Shown: positions 45,451-54,034, counted from the first letter of the stretch. The stretch: DNA of 63,665 nucleotides from Chlorogloeopsis fritschii PCC 6912 (GCF_000317285.1 NZ_AJLN01000062.1:1-63665), one strand, 5' to 3'. The notes: generated from the sequence alone by a model not told the origin. Made by a program: numbers and translations.

Positions 45451-45699
45451 ATACCACGAGCTAATTCACTTCAATATATTCTCACAGCAGCCAAACTTCC
45501 TGTAAATACAAAGGGATTTGTTTTCTTACTAAATGAGTCGGGCGATCGCTTCATATGCTTTTGATGCGATATCTATTTTGAAAAAATCTGAACAGACGCG
45601 ATTTATCGCGTCTCTACTCACATTCATAAATAATATATAGTGTATTTTCAGCCAATTTAAATGCTTTCACCCTCATTACTTGATAAATAAGTAAACAAG

Positions 45700-45765
45700 C
45701 CGACGTTTTCCAACTGCAACTCCCGACTTTATCCGACTGACAAGTCAAAACCAGATTGTCATGAT
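45700..45765 (-). repeat. Right arm of the ~380-bp inverted-repeat element
   Basis: Reads ccgacgttttccaac, then ccgactgacaag and ttgtcat on the plus strand, the reverse complement of the arm at 45385-45450. The enclosed segment holds a gacgcgat/atcgcgtc hairpin (45594-45614). It lies about 135 bp upstream of the first peptide gene and may include its promoter. Confidence 0.65.
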
Positions 45766-45814
45766 TAGAGGAAAGAAAAGTCAACGAATATATTCAAGGC
45801 GGTAGTGAAATTCC

Positions 45815-45845
45815 GTCTAGCTAACTATAGCTAGCCCAGCTAGAC
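45815..45845 (+). promoter_or_regulatory. Hairpin in the leader of the peptide locus
   Basis: gtctagct and agctagac pair over a 15-base loop that can itself pair (tagct/agcta). It lies about 55 bases before the first peptide start and could be part of an mRNA leader or an operator. Confidence 0.4.
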
Positions 45846-45900
45846 AGGCTCTTGCAAATGACTTTTCTTAATTGCGTCTACTGTAATGGAGTTCAATATT

Positions 45901-46215
45901 ATGGAATCCAAGTTGTTTACAGAACTATGCGATCGGCAACAAGAACTTATCTGTGGTGGTGGGCAACTCATAGCTGCTGATGAGTTTGACTACACAGATT
46001 TTGAATATCAAAATGTAAATCTTGCCAAGGTTATTGCTTCAGGTATTAATGGCTCCTTCATCACTAAGGAATTGTCAACTAACTTTGTCTTCACTAGTGC
46101 CTATGAAGAGCTGATGCTGGACTTTGAGCCTGCTGCTAATGGTGACAACGGCAATGGTAATGGCAATGGCAATGGCAATGGCAATGGTGGTTTTCCTCCC
46201 CTACCTACTCTCTAG
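45901..46215 (+). CDS. Double-glycine-leader peptide precursor 1 (CTB-type, bacteriocin-like)
   Basis: 104 residues. Leader MESKLFTELCDRQQELICGG ends at Gly19-Gly20, the cleavage signal for C39 peptidases; the LxDxQQELIxGG form resembles leaders of cyanobacterial CTB-family bacteriocin-like peptides. The core has FDYTDFEYQ and SGINGSFITKELSTNFVFTS, an acidic segment, then seven-odd Asn-Gly repeats and GGFPPLPTL. Alignment to the second copy and GGAG at 45888 favour the ATG at 45901 over 45886. It starts a run of four such genes ahead of the exporter. Confidence 0.8.
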   Translation: MESKLFTELCDRQQELICGGGQLIAADEFDYTDFEYQNVNLAKVIASGINGSFITKELSTNFVFTSAYEELMLDFEPAANGDNGNGNGNGNGNGNGGFPPLPTL

Positions 46216-46300
46216 CTTTCAGTCTTTCTGAAGATGCTCTTAGGAAGAGTTGTGAGGTTGGTGAAATTTGTTAAGCAACTGTACAAATTTCTCCTAAATG

Positions 46301-46340
46301 GATTCCAGAGCGTCTGATCGCGGAGTAAGTCTCTGGAGTT
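46301..46340 (+). ncRNA. Conserved hairpin 1 between peptide genes
   Basis: Arms gattccagag and ctctggagtt form a 10-bp stem (two wobble pairs) with a 20-base loop ending gagtaagt. A related hairpin follows the next peptide gene (46699-46739) with paired substitutions. It may process, terminate or tune expression between the cistrons. Confidence 0.55.
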
Positions 46341-46390
46341 CCTGCCAGCTAATGTTTGCGTTTTATAAAATCTATCAACGAGGTAGAACA

Positions 46391-46675
46391 ATGGAAACTA
46401 AACTTTTTGTAGAACTATCTGATAATCAACAAGAGCTTATCTGTGGTGGTGGTCAGCTTTTAAATCTTGACGAGTTTGACTATACAGATTTTGAGTATCA
46501 AACTCTGGATCTTTCCAAGACTATTGCTTCAGGTATTAATGGTTCCTTCATTACTAAGGAACTGTCAACTAACTTTGTCTTCACTAGTGCCTACGAAGAC
46601 TTAATGTTAGATTTTGAGCCTACTGCTGTTGGCGGTAATGGCAATGGCAATGGTAATGGAAATGGTGATGAATAG
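46391..46675 (+). CDS. Double-glycine-leader peptide precursor 2, paralogue of 1
   Basis: 94 residues. Leader METKLFVELSDNQQELICGG ends at Gly19-Gly20; the core keeps LDEFDYTDFEYQ, ASGINGSFITKELSTNFVFT and SAYEDLMLDFEP nearly unchanged from precursor 1, then six Asn-Gly repeats and DE. GAGG eight bases before the ATG supports this start; an in-frame ATG at 46298 would lengthen it through the upstream hairpin and is rejected. A tandem duplication that included the downstream gap made the two genes. Confidence 0.82.
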   Translation: METKLFVELSDNQQELICGGGQLLNLDEFDYTDFEYQTLDLSKTIASGINGSFITKELSTNFVFTSAYEDLMLDFEPTAVGGNGNGNGNGNGDE

Positions 46676-46698
46676 ATAGTCAAAATTTCTCACAAATC

Positions 46699-46739
46699 GA
46701 TTCTAGAGCATCTTAATAAAAGAGTAAGTCTCTAGAATC
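46699..46739 (+). ncRNA. Conserved hairpin 2 between peptide genes
   Basis: Arms gattctagag and ctctagaatc give 10 perfect pairs. Compared with hairpin 1, one C-G pair is now T-A and two wobble pairs became Watson-Crick pairs. The loop again ends gagtaagt. Confidence 0.55.
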
Positions 46740-46844
46740 TTTCCTGATAATATTTGCATTTTGCCAACATATCAATAAGATTTAGACTGTAGAAATTGTC
46801 GCTCGTTTGCAAGCGTACTTAATTAGTTCTGCAGGAGAAAAAAA

Positions 46845-47120
46845 ATGAATTTAAAAGATATTCCTCTGTCATTAGAAGAACTTACAGATGAGACTGCCAC
46901 TACTATATCGGGCGGAGTTGGGGTATTTGAGGGAGCGATTGTAATTCCTTGGGCACCGCCTAAGAATAAAGCAAAAGTTCCATTTGACTTATTCTCAAAT
47001 GGTTCGGGCAAATCGAATCAAGCTGATGAGTCAGAGAATCCAGAAGAAACTATTCAGCAGGCAAGTGAGGATATAGAGCTTGGTCGAAATTGGGTTAAAA
47101 CTGTCAAGAATGCATTCTAA
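46845..47120 (+). CDS. Double-glycine-leader peptide precursor 3
   Basis: 91 residues. Leader IPLSLEELTDETATTISGG ends at Gly23-Gly24. The core (VGVFEGAIVIPWAPPKNKAK, then an acidic helix and GRNWVKTVKNAF) is unrelated to precursors 1 and 2. GGAG 8 bases upstream of the ATG (gcaggagaaaaaaaatg). It has the leader hydrophobic spacing of a C39 substrate. Confidence 0.72.
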   Translation: MNLKDIPLSLEELTDETATTISGGVGVFEGAIVIPWAPPKNKAKVPFDLFSNGSGKSNQADESENPEETIQQASEDIELGRNWVKTVKNAF

Positions 47121-47223
47121 AGATAAGATGCAACCTTTGAGTTTACGAAAACAAAAATAATTATTTAGGCAACTAGTTAAGTTATCTAAAAAAGCCAATT
47201 ATTATCTGTTTTGAGGTATCAAT

Positions 47224-47508
47224 ATGTCTCTTTCAATAATTCTTTACCCAGAGTTATTAATGGAGTTGTCTGAAGAACAACAGGAAATTATAGCTGGTGG
47301 TGAAGTCGTGATTGTCAAGGAATATAATGAAGAACGTACATACGAAGATTCATCACAAACAGATTCATCTTCAACACCAACAGCTACAGCCACAGCAGAA
47401 GAAGAAGAAGAAAGCTGCTCCTGCTTTCCCTTTAACAATTTTCCCACCTTAATGTCACCTTTTAGAGCTAATGGTCGTGTTGCTCCTAGAAGAAGGTCGC
47501 TATTTTGA
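47224..47508 (+). CDS. Double-glycine-leader peptide precursor 4
   Basis: 94 residues. Leader PELLMELSEEQQEIIAGG ends at Gly25-Gly26; the ELSEEQQEIIAGG part matches precursors 1 and 2. The core is a Ser/Thr linker, an acidic run with SCSCF, then FNNFPTLMSPFRANGRVAP and a basic RRRSLF end. GAGG about 8 bases upstream of the ATG. Last of the four peptide genes; the exporter adaptor follows after 114 bp. Confidence 0.78.
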   Translation: MSLSIILYPELLMELSEEQQEIIAGGEVVIVKEYNEERTYEDSSQTDSSSTPTATATAEEEEESCSCFPFNNFPTLMSPFRANGRVAPRRRSLF

Positions 47509-47622
47509 TAGGTTGCCTTTTATTTCCCCAGATTATTTTTTGAATTCAATGTTTATGTGAGCAGCAAAAGAGAAAAGTAAGGGAGTAAATCTTTAGTCTT
47601 CCCAAACATTTTTTAGTTCACA

Positions 47623-49119
47623 ATGACTAACATTTATTATCCAAACCAGCCTTCTGTTCTCAATCCAGACCAACTCCAACTTCCTCCAGTTCAAGGAGAT
47701 GAGTTTCTTCCCCGGATTGGTTTCTGGGCAATCATCGGGGGGCTTTTTATGGTTGGTACTTTTGGAGCAGCTGTTTCAGTATCGGCTGTTCTTAATTACA
47801 ATGTAGCTGTTAAAGTTCCGGCAACCATTCGTTTTGCTGGAGAACTGCGTCTAATTCAGTCTGCGATCGAAGGAAGCGTTGACAAAATAGAGGTTGGAGA
47901 AAATCAGATTGTTGAACAAGGGGAAGCCATTGCTCGTCTGAATGACTCCGAACTCCAGATTAAAAAAAGCCAACTGCAAGAGAGTATTCGGCAGATGTGG
48001 CTGCAGTTAGACCGTGTAGATGCTCAGATTGGAAGTTTAGATGCCCAGCTTGTAGCTCAATCCCATTTCTTGAAACGAACCCTCGCTTCTGCTCAAGCAG
48101 ATTTGGCGAATAGCCAACGCAACTATCGAGATTTGCAAGTGACGACAGAAGCCGATCTAGCAGAAGCTGAAGTTGCTTTAAAGGTTGCTACGGCACAGTG
48201 GAGACGATTGCATCAGGAAAATGAATTAGAGGCAACCTTGCATGAAGCTGAGGCTAATTTAAAGATTGCCAAGACCCAGCGAGACCGATTAAAGCAGATA
48301 TTAGCATCGGGGGCTATTTCTCAAAATTTATTTGAAGAAAAAGAACAGGCTGTGAAGGCTGCAGAGGCGAAACTTTCACAGACTAAAGCCTCTGTGAAAA
48401 AGCTTTTTGAGGAAAAAGAACAGGCTGTTGAGATTGCAAAAGCAAGGTTAACAAAAGCAAAAACGTCACTCAACCCCAGCAATGCAATTGTAGTCGTGGC
48501 GATGGAACGAATTGGTTTAGAGTGGGCTAAAGGTCAGGCAACTTTAGCAGCCTTAAACAAGGAGCGAGAGAACCTGATTGAAGGGCGCATTGAGTTACAA
48601 AAGCATTTAGGCCAAATTCAGAAAGAACTAATACAAATAGAAACTAACTTAAAACAGACGATTATTCGAGCACCAATAGCAGGCACACTACTGCAACTAA
48701 AGCTTCGCAACCCAGAGCAAGTTGTCCAACCAGGGGAAGCGATCGCCTATATCGCTCCTATAAATACCCCATTACTTATTGAAGCTCAAGTCCCAGCTCA
48801 AGATATTGACAACGTCAAACCCGGACAAAAAGTCAAAATGCAAGTCTCCGCTTGTCCTTACACTGACTTTGGCACGCTCCAAGGCACCGTCAAAACAGTC
48901 GCTCCAGATGCTTTACCCTCCACTAGTACTAAAAATGATGTACCTGCTACACCCACTGCCTATAAAGTGACTATTCAACCCCAAACTAACTTTGTTGGAG
49001 ATGCAAAACGCCAATGTCTGTTGCAAGCGGGTATGGAGGGGAGAGCCGACATTATTTCCCGTCAGGAGACAGTTTTGAAGTTCCTTCTCAGAAAAACCAG
49101 ATTGATGGTAGATCTGTAA
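47623..49119 (+). CDS. HlyD-type membrane-fusion adaptor of a peptide exporter
   Basis: 498 residues. One N-terminal membrane segment (IGFWAIIGGLFMVGTFGAAV), a biotinyl-lipoyl half (SAIEGSVDKIEVGENQIVEQ), a long coiled-coil hairpin (about 120-340) with an internal repeat LFEEKEQAVKAAEAKL/LFEEKEQAVEIAKARL, then APIAGTLLQLKLRNPEQVVQ and a beta-barrel. It bridges the ABC exporter to an outer-membrane channel (TolC-like, not in this window). Located directly between the peptide genes and the exporter. Confidence 0.88.
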   Translation: MTNIYYPNQPSVLNPDQLQLPPVQGDEFLPRIGFWAIIGGLFMVGTFGAAVSVSAVLNYNVAVKVPATIRFAGELRLIQSAIEGSVDKIEVGENQIVEQGEAIARLNDSELQIKKSQLQESIRQMWLQLDRVDAQIGSLDAQLVAQSHFLKRTLASAQADLANSQRNYRDLQVTTEADLAEAEVALKVATAQWRRLHQENELEATLHEAEANLKIAKTQRDRLKQILASGAISQNLFEEKEQAVKAAEAKLSQTKASVKKLFEEKEQAVEIAKARLTKAKTSLNPSNAIVVVAMERIGLEWAKGQATLAALNKERENLIEGRIELQKHLGQIQKELIQIETNLKQTIIRAPIAGTLLQLKLRNPEQVVQPGEAIAYIAPINTPLLIEAQVPAQDIDNVKPGQKVKMQVSACPYTDFGTLQGTVKTVAPDALPSTSTKNDVPATPTAYKVTIQPQTNFVGDAKRQCLLQAGMEGRADIISRQETVLKFLLRKTRLMVDL

Positions 49120-49150
49120 CGCCAATTCTGAGTTTGTTGAGGTAAGCTTT

Positions 49151-51319
49151 ATGATTCAGTTGCTTAACTCTCGCAACGGTTATAAATGTGTCTTACAGGC
49201 TAGTGAGGAAGACTGTGGGGCAGCGTGCGTAGCTTCGATTGCAAAATATTATGGACAAACGATCGCTCTCAACCGCAGTCGGGAAGCTGTTGGCACAGGG
49301 CAATTGGGAACTACTCTCCTTGGCTTGAAGCGAGGTATGGAAAGCCTGGGTTTCAATGCTCGCTCTGTCAAAGCTGTTCCAGAATTTGTCGATCGCGTTC
49401 AAGAAGTACCTTTGCCGGCGATCGTCCACTGGCGGGGGAATCACTGGGTTGTGCTGTACGGCAAGCGGGGCAAAAAGTACGCGATCGCCGATCCAGCAGT
49501 GGGCATCCGCTATCTCAAACGCCAGGAGTTTATTGCCTCGTGGAATGGAATTATGCTTCTGGTAGAACCAGATCCAGAGCGCTTTTTCGTTCAACCTCAA
49601 GATGAACAAAAAAGTGGTTTTGGCAGGTTTCTAAGGCGAGTCTGGCCTTACCGAGGACTACTGGCAGAGGCATTGCTGATCAATATTGTTTTGGGACTCC
49701 TTGCCTTAGGAAACCCAGTCTTGATCCAACTTCTGACTGACGATGTTTTGGTGCGCCAAGATACTCAACTACTGACTGTGGTGATAGTAGCTGTCATTCT
49801 CATGACTCTCTTTAGCAGTACCTTGCGACTGTTACAAGCTACGATGATTTCTCACTTTGGTCAGCGGTTACAGCTAGGATTGGTCTTAGAGTTTGGTCGC
49901 AAGCTCCTCCAACTGCCCTTGACTTTCTACGAAACCCGTCGCAGCGGCGAGATTACCAGCCGCTTGCGTGATATCAATGAAATTAATCAGTTAGTTTCCC
50001 AAGTCGTAATCTTGCTACCCAGCCAGTTTTTTGTGGCGGTGGTGTCTTTTGGTTTCATGCTGTTCTACAGTTGGAAACTCACCCTTGCGGTAATCACAAT
50101 CGCAGGAGTGATGGCTCTCACCAACCTGCCATTTCTGCCCGTGCTGCGGCAAAAGACCCGTCAACTGTTGGTTTTAGCAGCAGAAAATCAAGGGGTTTTG
50201 GTTGAAACTTTTAAAGGCGCTCAGGTTGTCAAAACCACAAATGCTGCTCCTCAATTTTGGGACGAATTCCAAAGCCGCTTTGGTCGTCTGGCAAATGTTA
50301 CATATAGTACTATACAAATCAGTATTATTAATGGGACATTTTCACAATTTGTCGGTGGCATTGGTGGTGTGATTTTACTCGGATTGGGAAGCACACTAGT
50401 CATTTCTAAGGAATTTAGTATCGGGCAGTTACTAGCTTTTAATGTTTTACAGGGTAATGTTTTGGTATTTTTAGGCACTATACTAGGCTTAACAGACGAG
50501 TATTTTCGCGCCCAAACAGCCGTCAATCGACTAGTAGAAGTTATAGATGCTACTCCTGAAACTTTAGGGGAGATTCAAAAGCCTTTTGCCATCATCCCAG
50601 GAGATGCCGACATCTGCTGTACCAATATTAACTTTCATCATGCGGGTCGAGTCGATCTGCTCAATGATTTTTCCCTTACACTTCCTGGTGGGAAAGTGAT
50701 CGCCTTAATTGGCAAGTCTGGCTGTGGCAAAAGTACCTTGGCAAAGCTAATTGCCGGTCTTTATCAGCCCCAATCTGGCAATATTAGGATTGGCTTTTAC
50801 AATATGCAGGATCTTGCTCTGGAATGCCTGCGACAACAAATTGTCTACGTGCCCCAAGAACCGCATTTTTGGAGTCGTTCAATTCTGGAGAACTTCCGCT
50901 TGGGAAGTCCCTATATTTCCTTTGAAGAGATTGTCAAAGCCTGCCAAATTGCCGATGCTGATAGCTTTATCAGTCAATTGCCCAACAACTATCAAACTGT
51001 TCTCGGAGAGTTTGGGGCGAATCTTTCTGGAGGACAACGCCAAAGATTAGCGATCGCCAGAGCCATTGTCAGTGATCCGCCCATCCTCATCATGGATGAA
51101 TCAACGGCGAGTTTAGATCCTGTCAGTGAAGCTCAAATCCTAGAGCGGCTCTTAGCCCATCGCCAAGGTAAAACCACAATTTTAATTACACACCGACCTA
51201 GAGTCATCAATTACTGTGATTGGGTTGTTCTCCTAGAGCAGGGGCGATTGAAACTACAAGGCGCGCGACTGGAACTACAATCTGTTCCAGGTGATCATTT
51301 AAAATTCTTAACTCCTTAA
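49151..51319 (+). CDS. Peptidase-containing ABC exporter (C39 peptidase/bacteriocin type)
   Basis: 722 residues in three parts. C39 peptidase: Gln16 and Cys22 (ASEEDCGAACVASIAKYYG), His in RGNHWVVLYG, Asp in AIADPAVGIRY, all intact. Then an ABC transmembrane domain (about 160-450; six hydrophobic segments) and a nucleotide-binding domain: GKSGCGKSTLAK, LSGGQRQRLAIARAI, ILIMDESTASLDP, ILITHRPR. It should cut after Gly-Gly and export the peptides encoded at 45901-47508. GAGG upstream of the ATG. Confidence 0.93.
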   Translation: MIQLLNSRNGYKCVLQASEEDCGAACVASIAKYYGQTIALNRSREAVGTGQLGTTLLGLKRGMESLGFNARSVKAVPEFVDRVQEVPLPAIVHWRGNHWVVLYGKRGKKYAIADPAVGIRYLKRQEFIASWNGIMLLVEPDPERFFVQPQDEQKSGFGRFLRRVWPYRGLLAEALLINIVLGLLALGNPVLIQLLTDDVLVRQDTQLLTVVIVAVILMTLFSSTLRLLQATMISHFGQRLQLGLVLEFGRKLLQLPLTFYETRRSGEITSRLRDINEINQLVSQVVILLPSQFFVAVVSFGFMLFYSWKLTLAVITIAGVMALTNLPFLPVLRQKTRQLLVLAAENQGVLVETFKGAQVVKTTNAAPQFWDEFQSRFGRLANVTYSTIQISIINGTFSQFVGGIGGVILLGLGSTLVISKEFSIGQLLAFNVLQGNVLVFLGTILGLTDEYFRAQTAVNRLVEVIDATPETLGEIQKPFAIIPGDADICCTNINFHHAGRVDLLNDFSLTLPGGKVIALIGKSGCGKSTLAKLIAGLYQPQSGNIRIGFYNMQDLALECLRQQIVYVPQEPHFWSRSILENFRLGSPYISFEEIVKACQIADADSFISQLPNNYQTVLGEFGANLSGGQRQRLAIARAIVSDPPILIMDESTASLDPVSEAQILERLLAHRQGKTTILITHRPRVINYCDWVVLLEQGRLKLQGARLELQSVPGDHLKFLTP

Positions 51320-51603
51320 ATGTTGAGAAATTATGTTCAATTCTGTATTGTTCAAGTCCTAAGGTACGATCAAGATATTGCTCTCATGTCGCAATTATTT
51401 TGCTAGCATCCGCTGTCTTTGCGTCGATAAATTTTTGTATACCTAAAATGGCAGCGTTAAGGCGATGGTGCGACGTACCCGCCAGAGGCGATCGCTGCTG
51501 TCTTTCTATATCTTTAATTAAGGTAACCACCGTTTCCTGAGAGCGGTTATAGCTTACTCGCTACAGACGCCAAGGAAAGCGTCTGCAAAGCACCAGAGAA
51601 AAC

Positions 51604-52533
51604 ATGATGATGTCAGAGAGCAACTCCTTAATCACCTTTGAGCCTACTTCAGATGATAGCTGTAGGGAGGTTTTTTCTCGGTCTCCTATTCTATCAAGTT
51701 CTGACGTAGGCTGGAACAGCATCGATCTTAGTTACCATCTTTTGCCTGCTGCTCATGAAACTCCTGAATTTTTTAATACCCGGCATATGGTGGTGATTCA
51801 AACCCCAGTTTTGTCTTTAGTAAAATTAGAACGGAAACTTAACAATCGCTGGAGAAACGAATCTTTTAAGCAAGGCGACTCAATTGTCTACCCAGCCAAC
51901 GTTCCTCGCCTCGAACGTTGGCATCACAAAGCAAGAAAGGAATGGGGTTCGATTAATTTGTGTTTTGAACCCAATCTTGTGGCAACAATTGCTCGTGAAG
52001 TAGTCGATCCGGATCGCGTCGAACTGATTTCCCCAGCGCCCCAGCCCGATCCTCTGATCGAGCATATTGGCTTAACCCTGAAAACCGAATTAGAATCAGA
52101 TGCGGCTGGCAGTTATCTTTATGCTGAATCAGCGGCTACACTTTTGAGCGTGCATCTGCTCAAAAAGTATTCTACCCTTCAACCCAATTTGCCAGAGTAC
52201 CAAGATGGATTGCCTCAGCACTATCTCAAGCAAGTAATCGACTACATTCATGCCCACCTTGACGAGAATATCAGGTTGGCTGAATTGGCAAATCTCGCGA
52301 ATATGAGCCAGTATTACTTCTGCCGCCTGTTCAAGCAATCAATGGGTATTTCTCCCCACCATTATTTGATTCAACAACGGGTGGAGCGGGCAAAGCAGTT
52401 ATTGAAATTGCAAGGGTGGACAATAGCTGACATTGCTCTAGAATGTGGATTTTACAATCAAACTCACCTGACTAAACACTTCCGACAAATGACTGGAACC
52501 ACTCCTAAAGCTTATGCGATCGCTTGTCGTTAA
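51604..52533 (+). CDS. AraC-family transcriptional regulator (intact paralogue)
   Basis: 309 residues. N-terminal sensing domain (SIVYPANVPRLERWHHKA), then the two helix-turn-helices (LAELANLANMSQYYFCRLFKQ; IADIALECGFYNQTHLTKHFRQ). Similar in order and motifs to the frameshifted regulator at 19309-20149 (LSVHLLKKYST versus LSVHLLRNYST). It precedes an aldo/keto reductase, as there. It probably controls that gene. Confidence 0.88.
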   Translation: MMMSESNSLITFEPTSDDSCREVFSRSPILSSSDVGWNSIDLSYHLLPAAHETPEFFNTRHMVVIQTPVLSLVKLERKLNNRWRNESFKQGDSIVYPANVPRLERWHHKARKEWGSINLCFEPNLVATIAREVVDPDRVELISPAPQPDPLIEHIGLTLKTELESDAAGSYLYAESAATLLSVHLLKKYSTLQPNLPEYQDGLPQHYLKQVIDYIHAHLDENIRLAELANLANMSQYYFCRLFKQSMGISPHHYLIQQRVERAKQLLKLQGWTIADIALECGFYNQTHLTKHFRQMTGTTPKAYAIACR

Positions 52534-52544
52534 AGGTAACGGAG

Positions 52545-52665
52545 AATGGGGACAGGGGACAGGGAACAGGGGACAGGGAACAGGGGACAGGGAACAGGGG
52601 ATAGGGGATAGGGAACAGGGAATAGGGAATAGGGGATAGGGGACAGGGAACAGGAGACGGTATAA
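52545..52665. repeat. GGGGACA/GGGAACA tandem tract
   Basis: About 15 units of 7-8 bases (ggggaca, gggaaca, ggggata, gggaata) directly after the AraC stop. Short tandem repeat of the type found in many gaps of this window. Confidence 0.7.
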
Positions 52666-52906
52666 AGAATGTATAATTAATTTTGTTGAAGTACTTATGT
52701 AGTAAAAATTAGAATTCCCTTCGGGTATCTATACATACACCCGGAGGACTGTAAAACTGATTTAGCAACGTTTTGTAGACTTAATTTATCAAGAAAGAAT
52801 ATTCTGGATTCTGGCTCCTGGCTTGTGGATTCTTCTTCAATTTTTATTTTTTTGCTGAAACGTCAGGCTAAACGCCAACTAACTCCGATTACACTACTCA
52901 CACGCC

Positions 52907-54034
52907 ATGAATGGCTATCCATCAAGGGCACTAATGTCTTTTGAAAGGCTCAATCAAATCAACGACTATCGACAGTTGGGTAACACTAATTTATACGTTT
53001 CGCCATTCTGTTTGGGTACCATGAGCTTTGGTACTGATTGGGGCTGGGGAGCCGACAGAGCCGAGAGCTATAGAATGTTTAGCCTCTACGTCGAACGAGG
53101 GGGAAACTTTATCGACACTGCCAACCACTATACTAATGGCACCAGCGAAACCTTTTTGGGAGAATTCATCGGCAATCTTCGAGATCGGTTAATTGTTGGT
53201 ACCCACTATAGTGTTTTCACCCAGCGTGGAGATGCCAATTCTAGTGAAGATCGCCTCAGAAAAATGGTTCAGTCACTGGAAACGAGCCTCAGACGCCTGC
53301 GAACTGATTACATCGACATCTACTGGATTCACCACTGGGTATTTGGAACCCCAATTGAAGATGTGATGCGAGTACTGGATCAGGTAGTGCGATCAGGCAA
53401 AATTCTCTATGTGGGCGTGTCGAATACTCCTGCCTGGAAAATTGCTCAAGGGAATGCGATCGCTCAACTGCGTGGTTGGAGTCCTTTTATTGGCGTGCAA
53501 GTGGAATACAACTTAATTAACCGCATGGCAGAACGAGACATTATTCCCATGGCTAATGATTTACAGATGGGTTTTGTGGCAACCTCTCCCTTAGCTGGGG
53601 GTATCCTAACTGGAAAATACAACCAACTCGCCCTCGCCAGACAAATCTCTGTTTCTGAAATGCTTGCGCGTATTGATTGTACAACTGCTCGCGCATCATT
53701 GAATCAAGAAATTGGACGACTAAATCTGCATAACTTAGCAATTTCGCTCGAATTGATGGAAATTGCTCGTCAAATCGACCGTTCACCTGCTCAAGTTGCT
53801 TTGAACTGGCTTTTGCAACAGTCCGACATTACTAGCACTATCTTGGGCGCTCGTACCAGTCAGCAACTAGAAGAAAACTTAGGTTCCGTGGAGTTTCAAC
53901 TGGATATGACACAAATTGCTGATGTAGATGCAATTAATCCGACTGATTCAGGTATGCTCTATGGTGATACTGTATACTCAGAAGTTCAAGACATCCTCTT
54001 AGAATCAGCCCGTGTTGTTGACTTGAATCATTAA
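52907..54034 (+). CDS. Aldo/keto reductase-like protein lacking the catalytic lysine (copy 2)
   Basis: 375 residues, AKR fold. Asp and Tyr are kept in NFIDTANHYTNGTSE and His in YWIHHWVF. The active-site lysine strand, VVITTKFSY in copy 1, reads LIVGTHYSV here, so lysine is histidine. Cofactor-site TILGARTSQQLEEN is kept. It may be a non-catalytic or altered enzyme. It follows the AraC-type gene after 373 bp and its stop overlaps the NB-ARC gene stop (TTAA). Confidence 0.85.
   Translation: MNGYPSRALMSFERLNQINDYRQLGNTNLYVSPFCLGTMSFGTDWGWGADRAESYRMFSLYVERGGNFIDTANHYTNGTSETFLGEFIGNLRDRLIVGTHYSVFTQRGDANSSEDRLRKMVQSLETSLRRLRTDYIDIYWIHHWVFGTPIEDVMRVLDQVVRSGKILYVGVSNTPAWKIAQGNAIAQLRGWSPFIGVQVEYNLINRMAERDIIPMANDLQMGFVATSPLAGGILTGKYNQLALARQISVSEMLARIDCTTARASLNQEIGRLNLHNLAISLELMEIARQIDRSPAQVALNWLLQQSDITSTILGARTSQQLEENLGSVEFQLDMTQIADVDAINPTDSGMLYGDTVYSEVQDILLESARVVDLNH

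Noticed and set aside
46298-46390. 31-codon extension of peptide precursor 2
   Set aside because: It covers the conserved hairpin; the paralogue and ribosome site put the start at 46391.
49225-49605. 126-codon frame on the plus strand, and a 138-codon frame opposite
   Set aside because: Both overlap the C39 peptidase part of the exporter, where catalytic residues prove the other frame.
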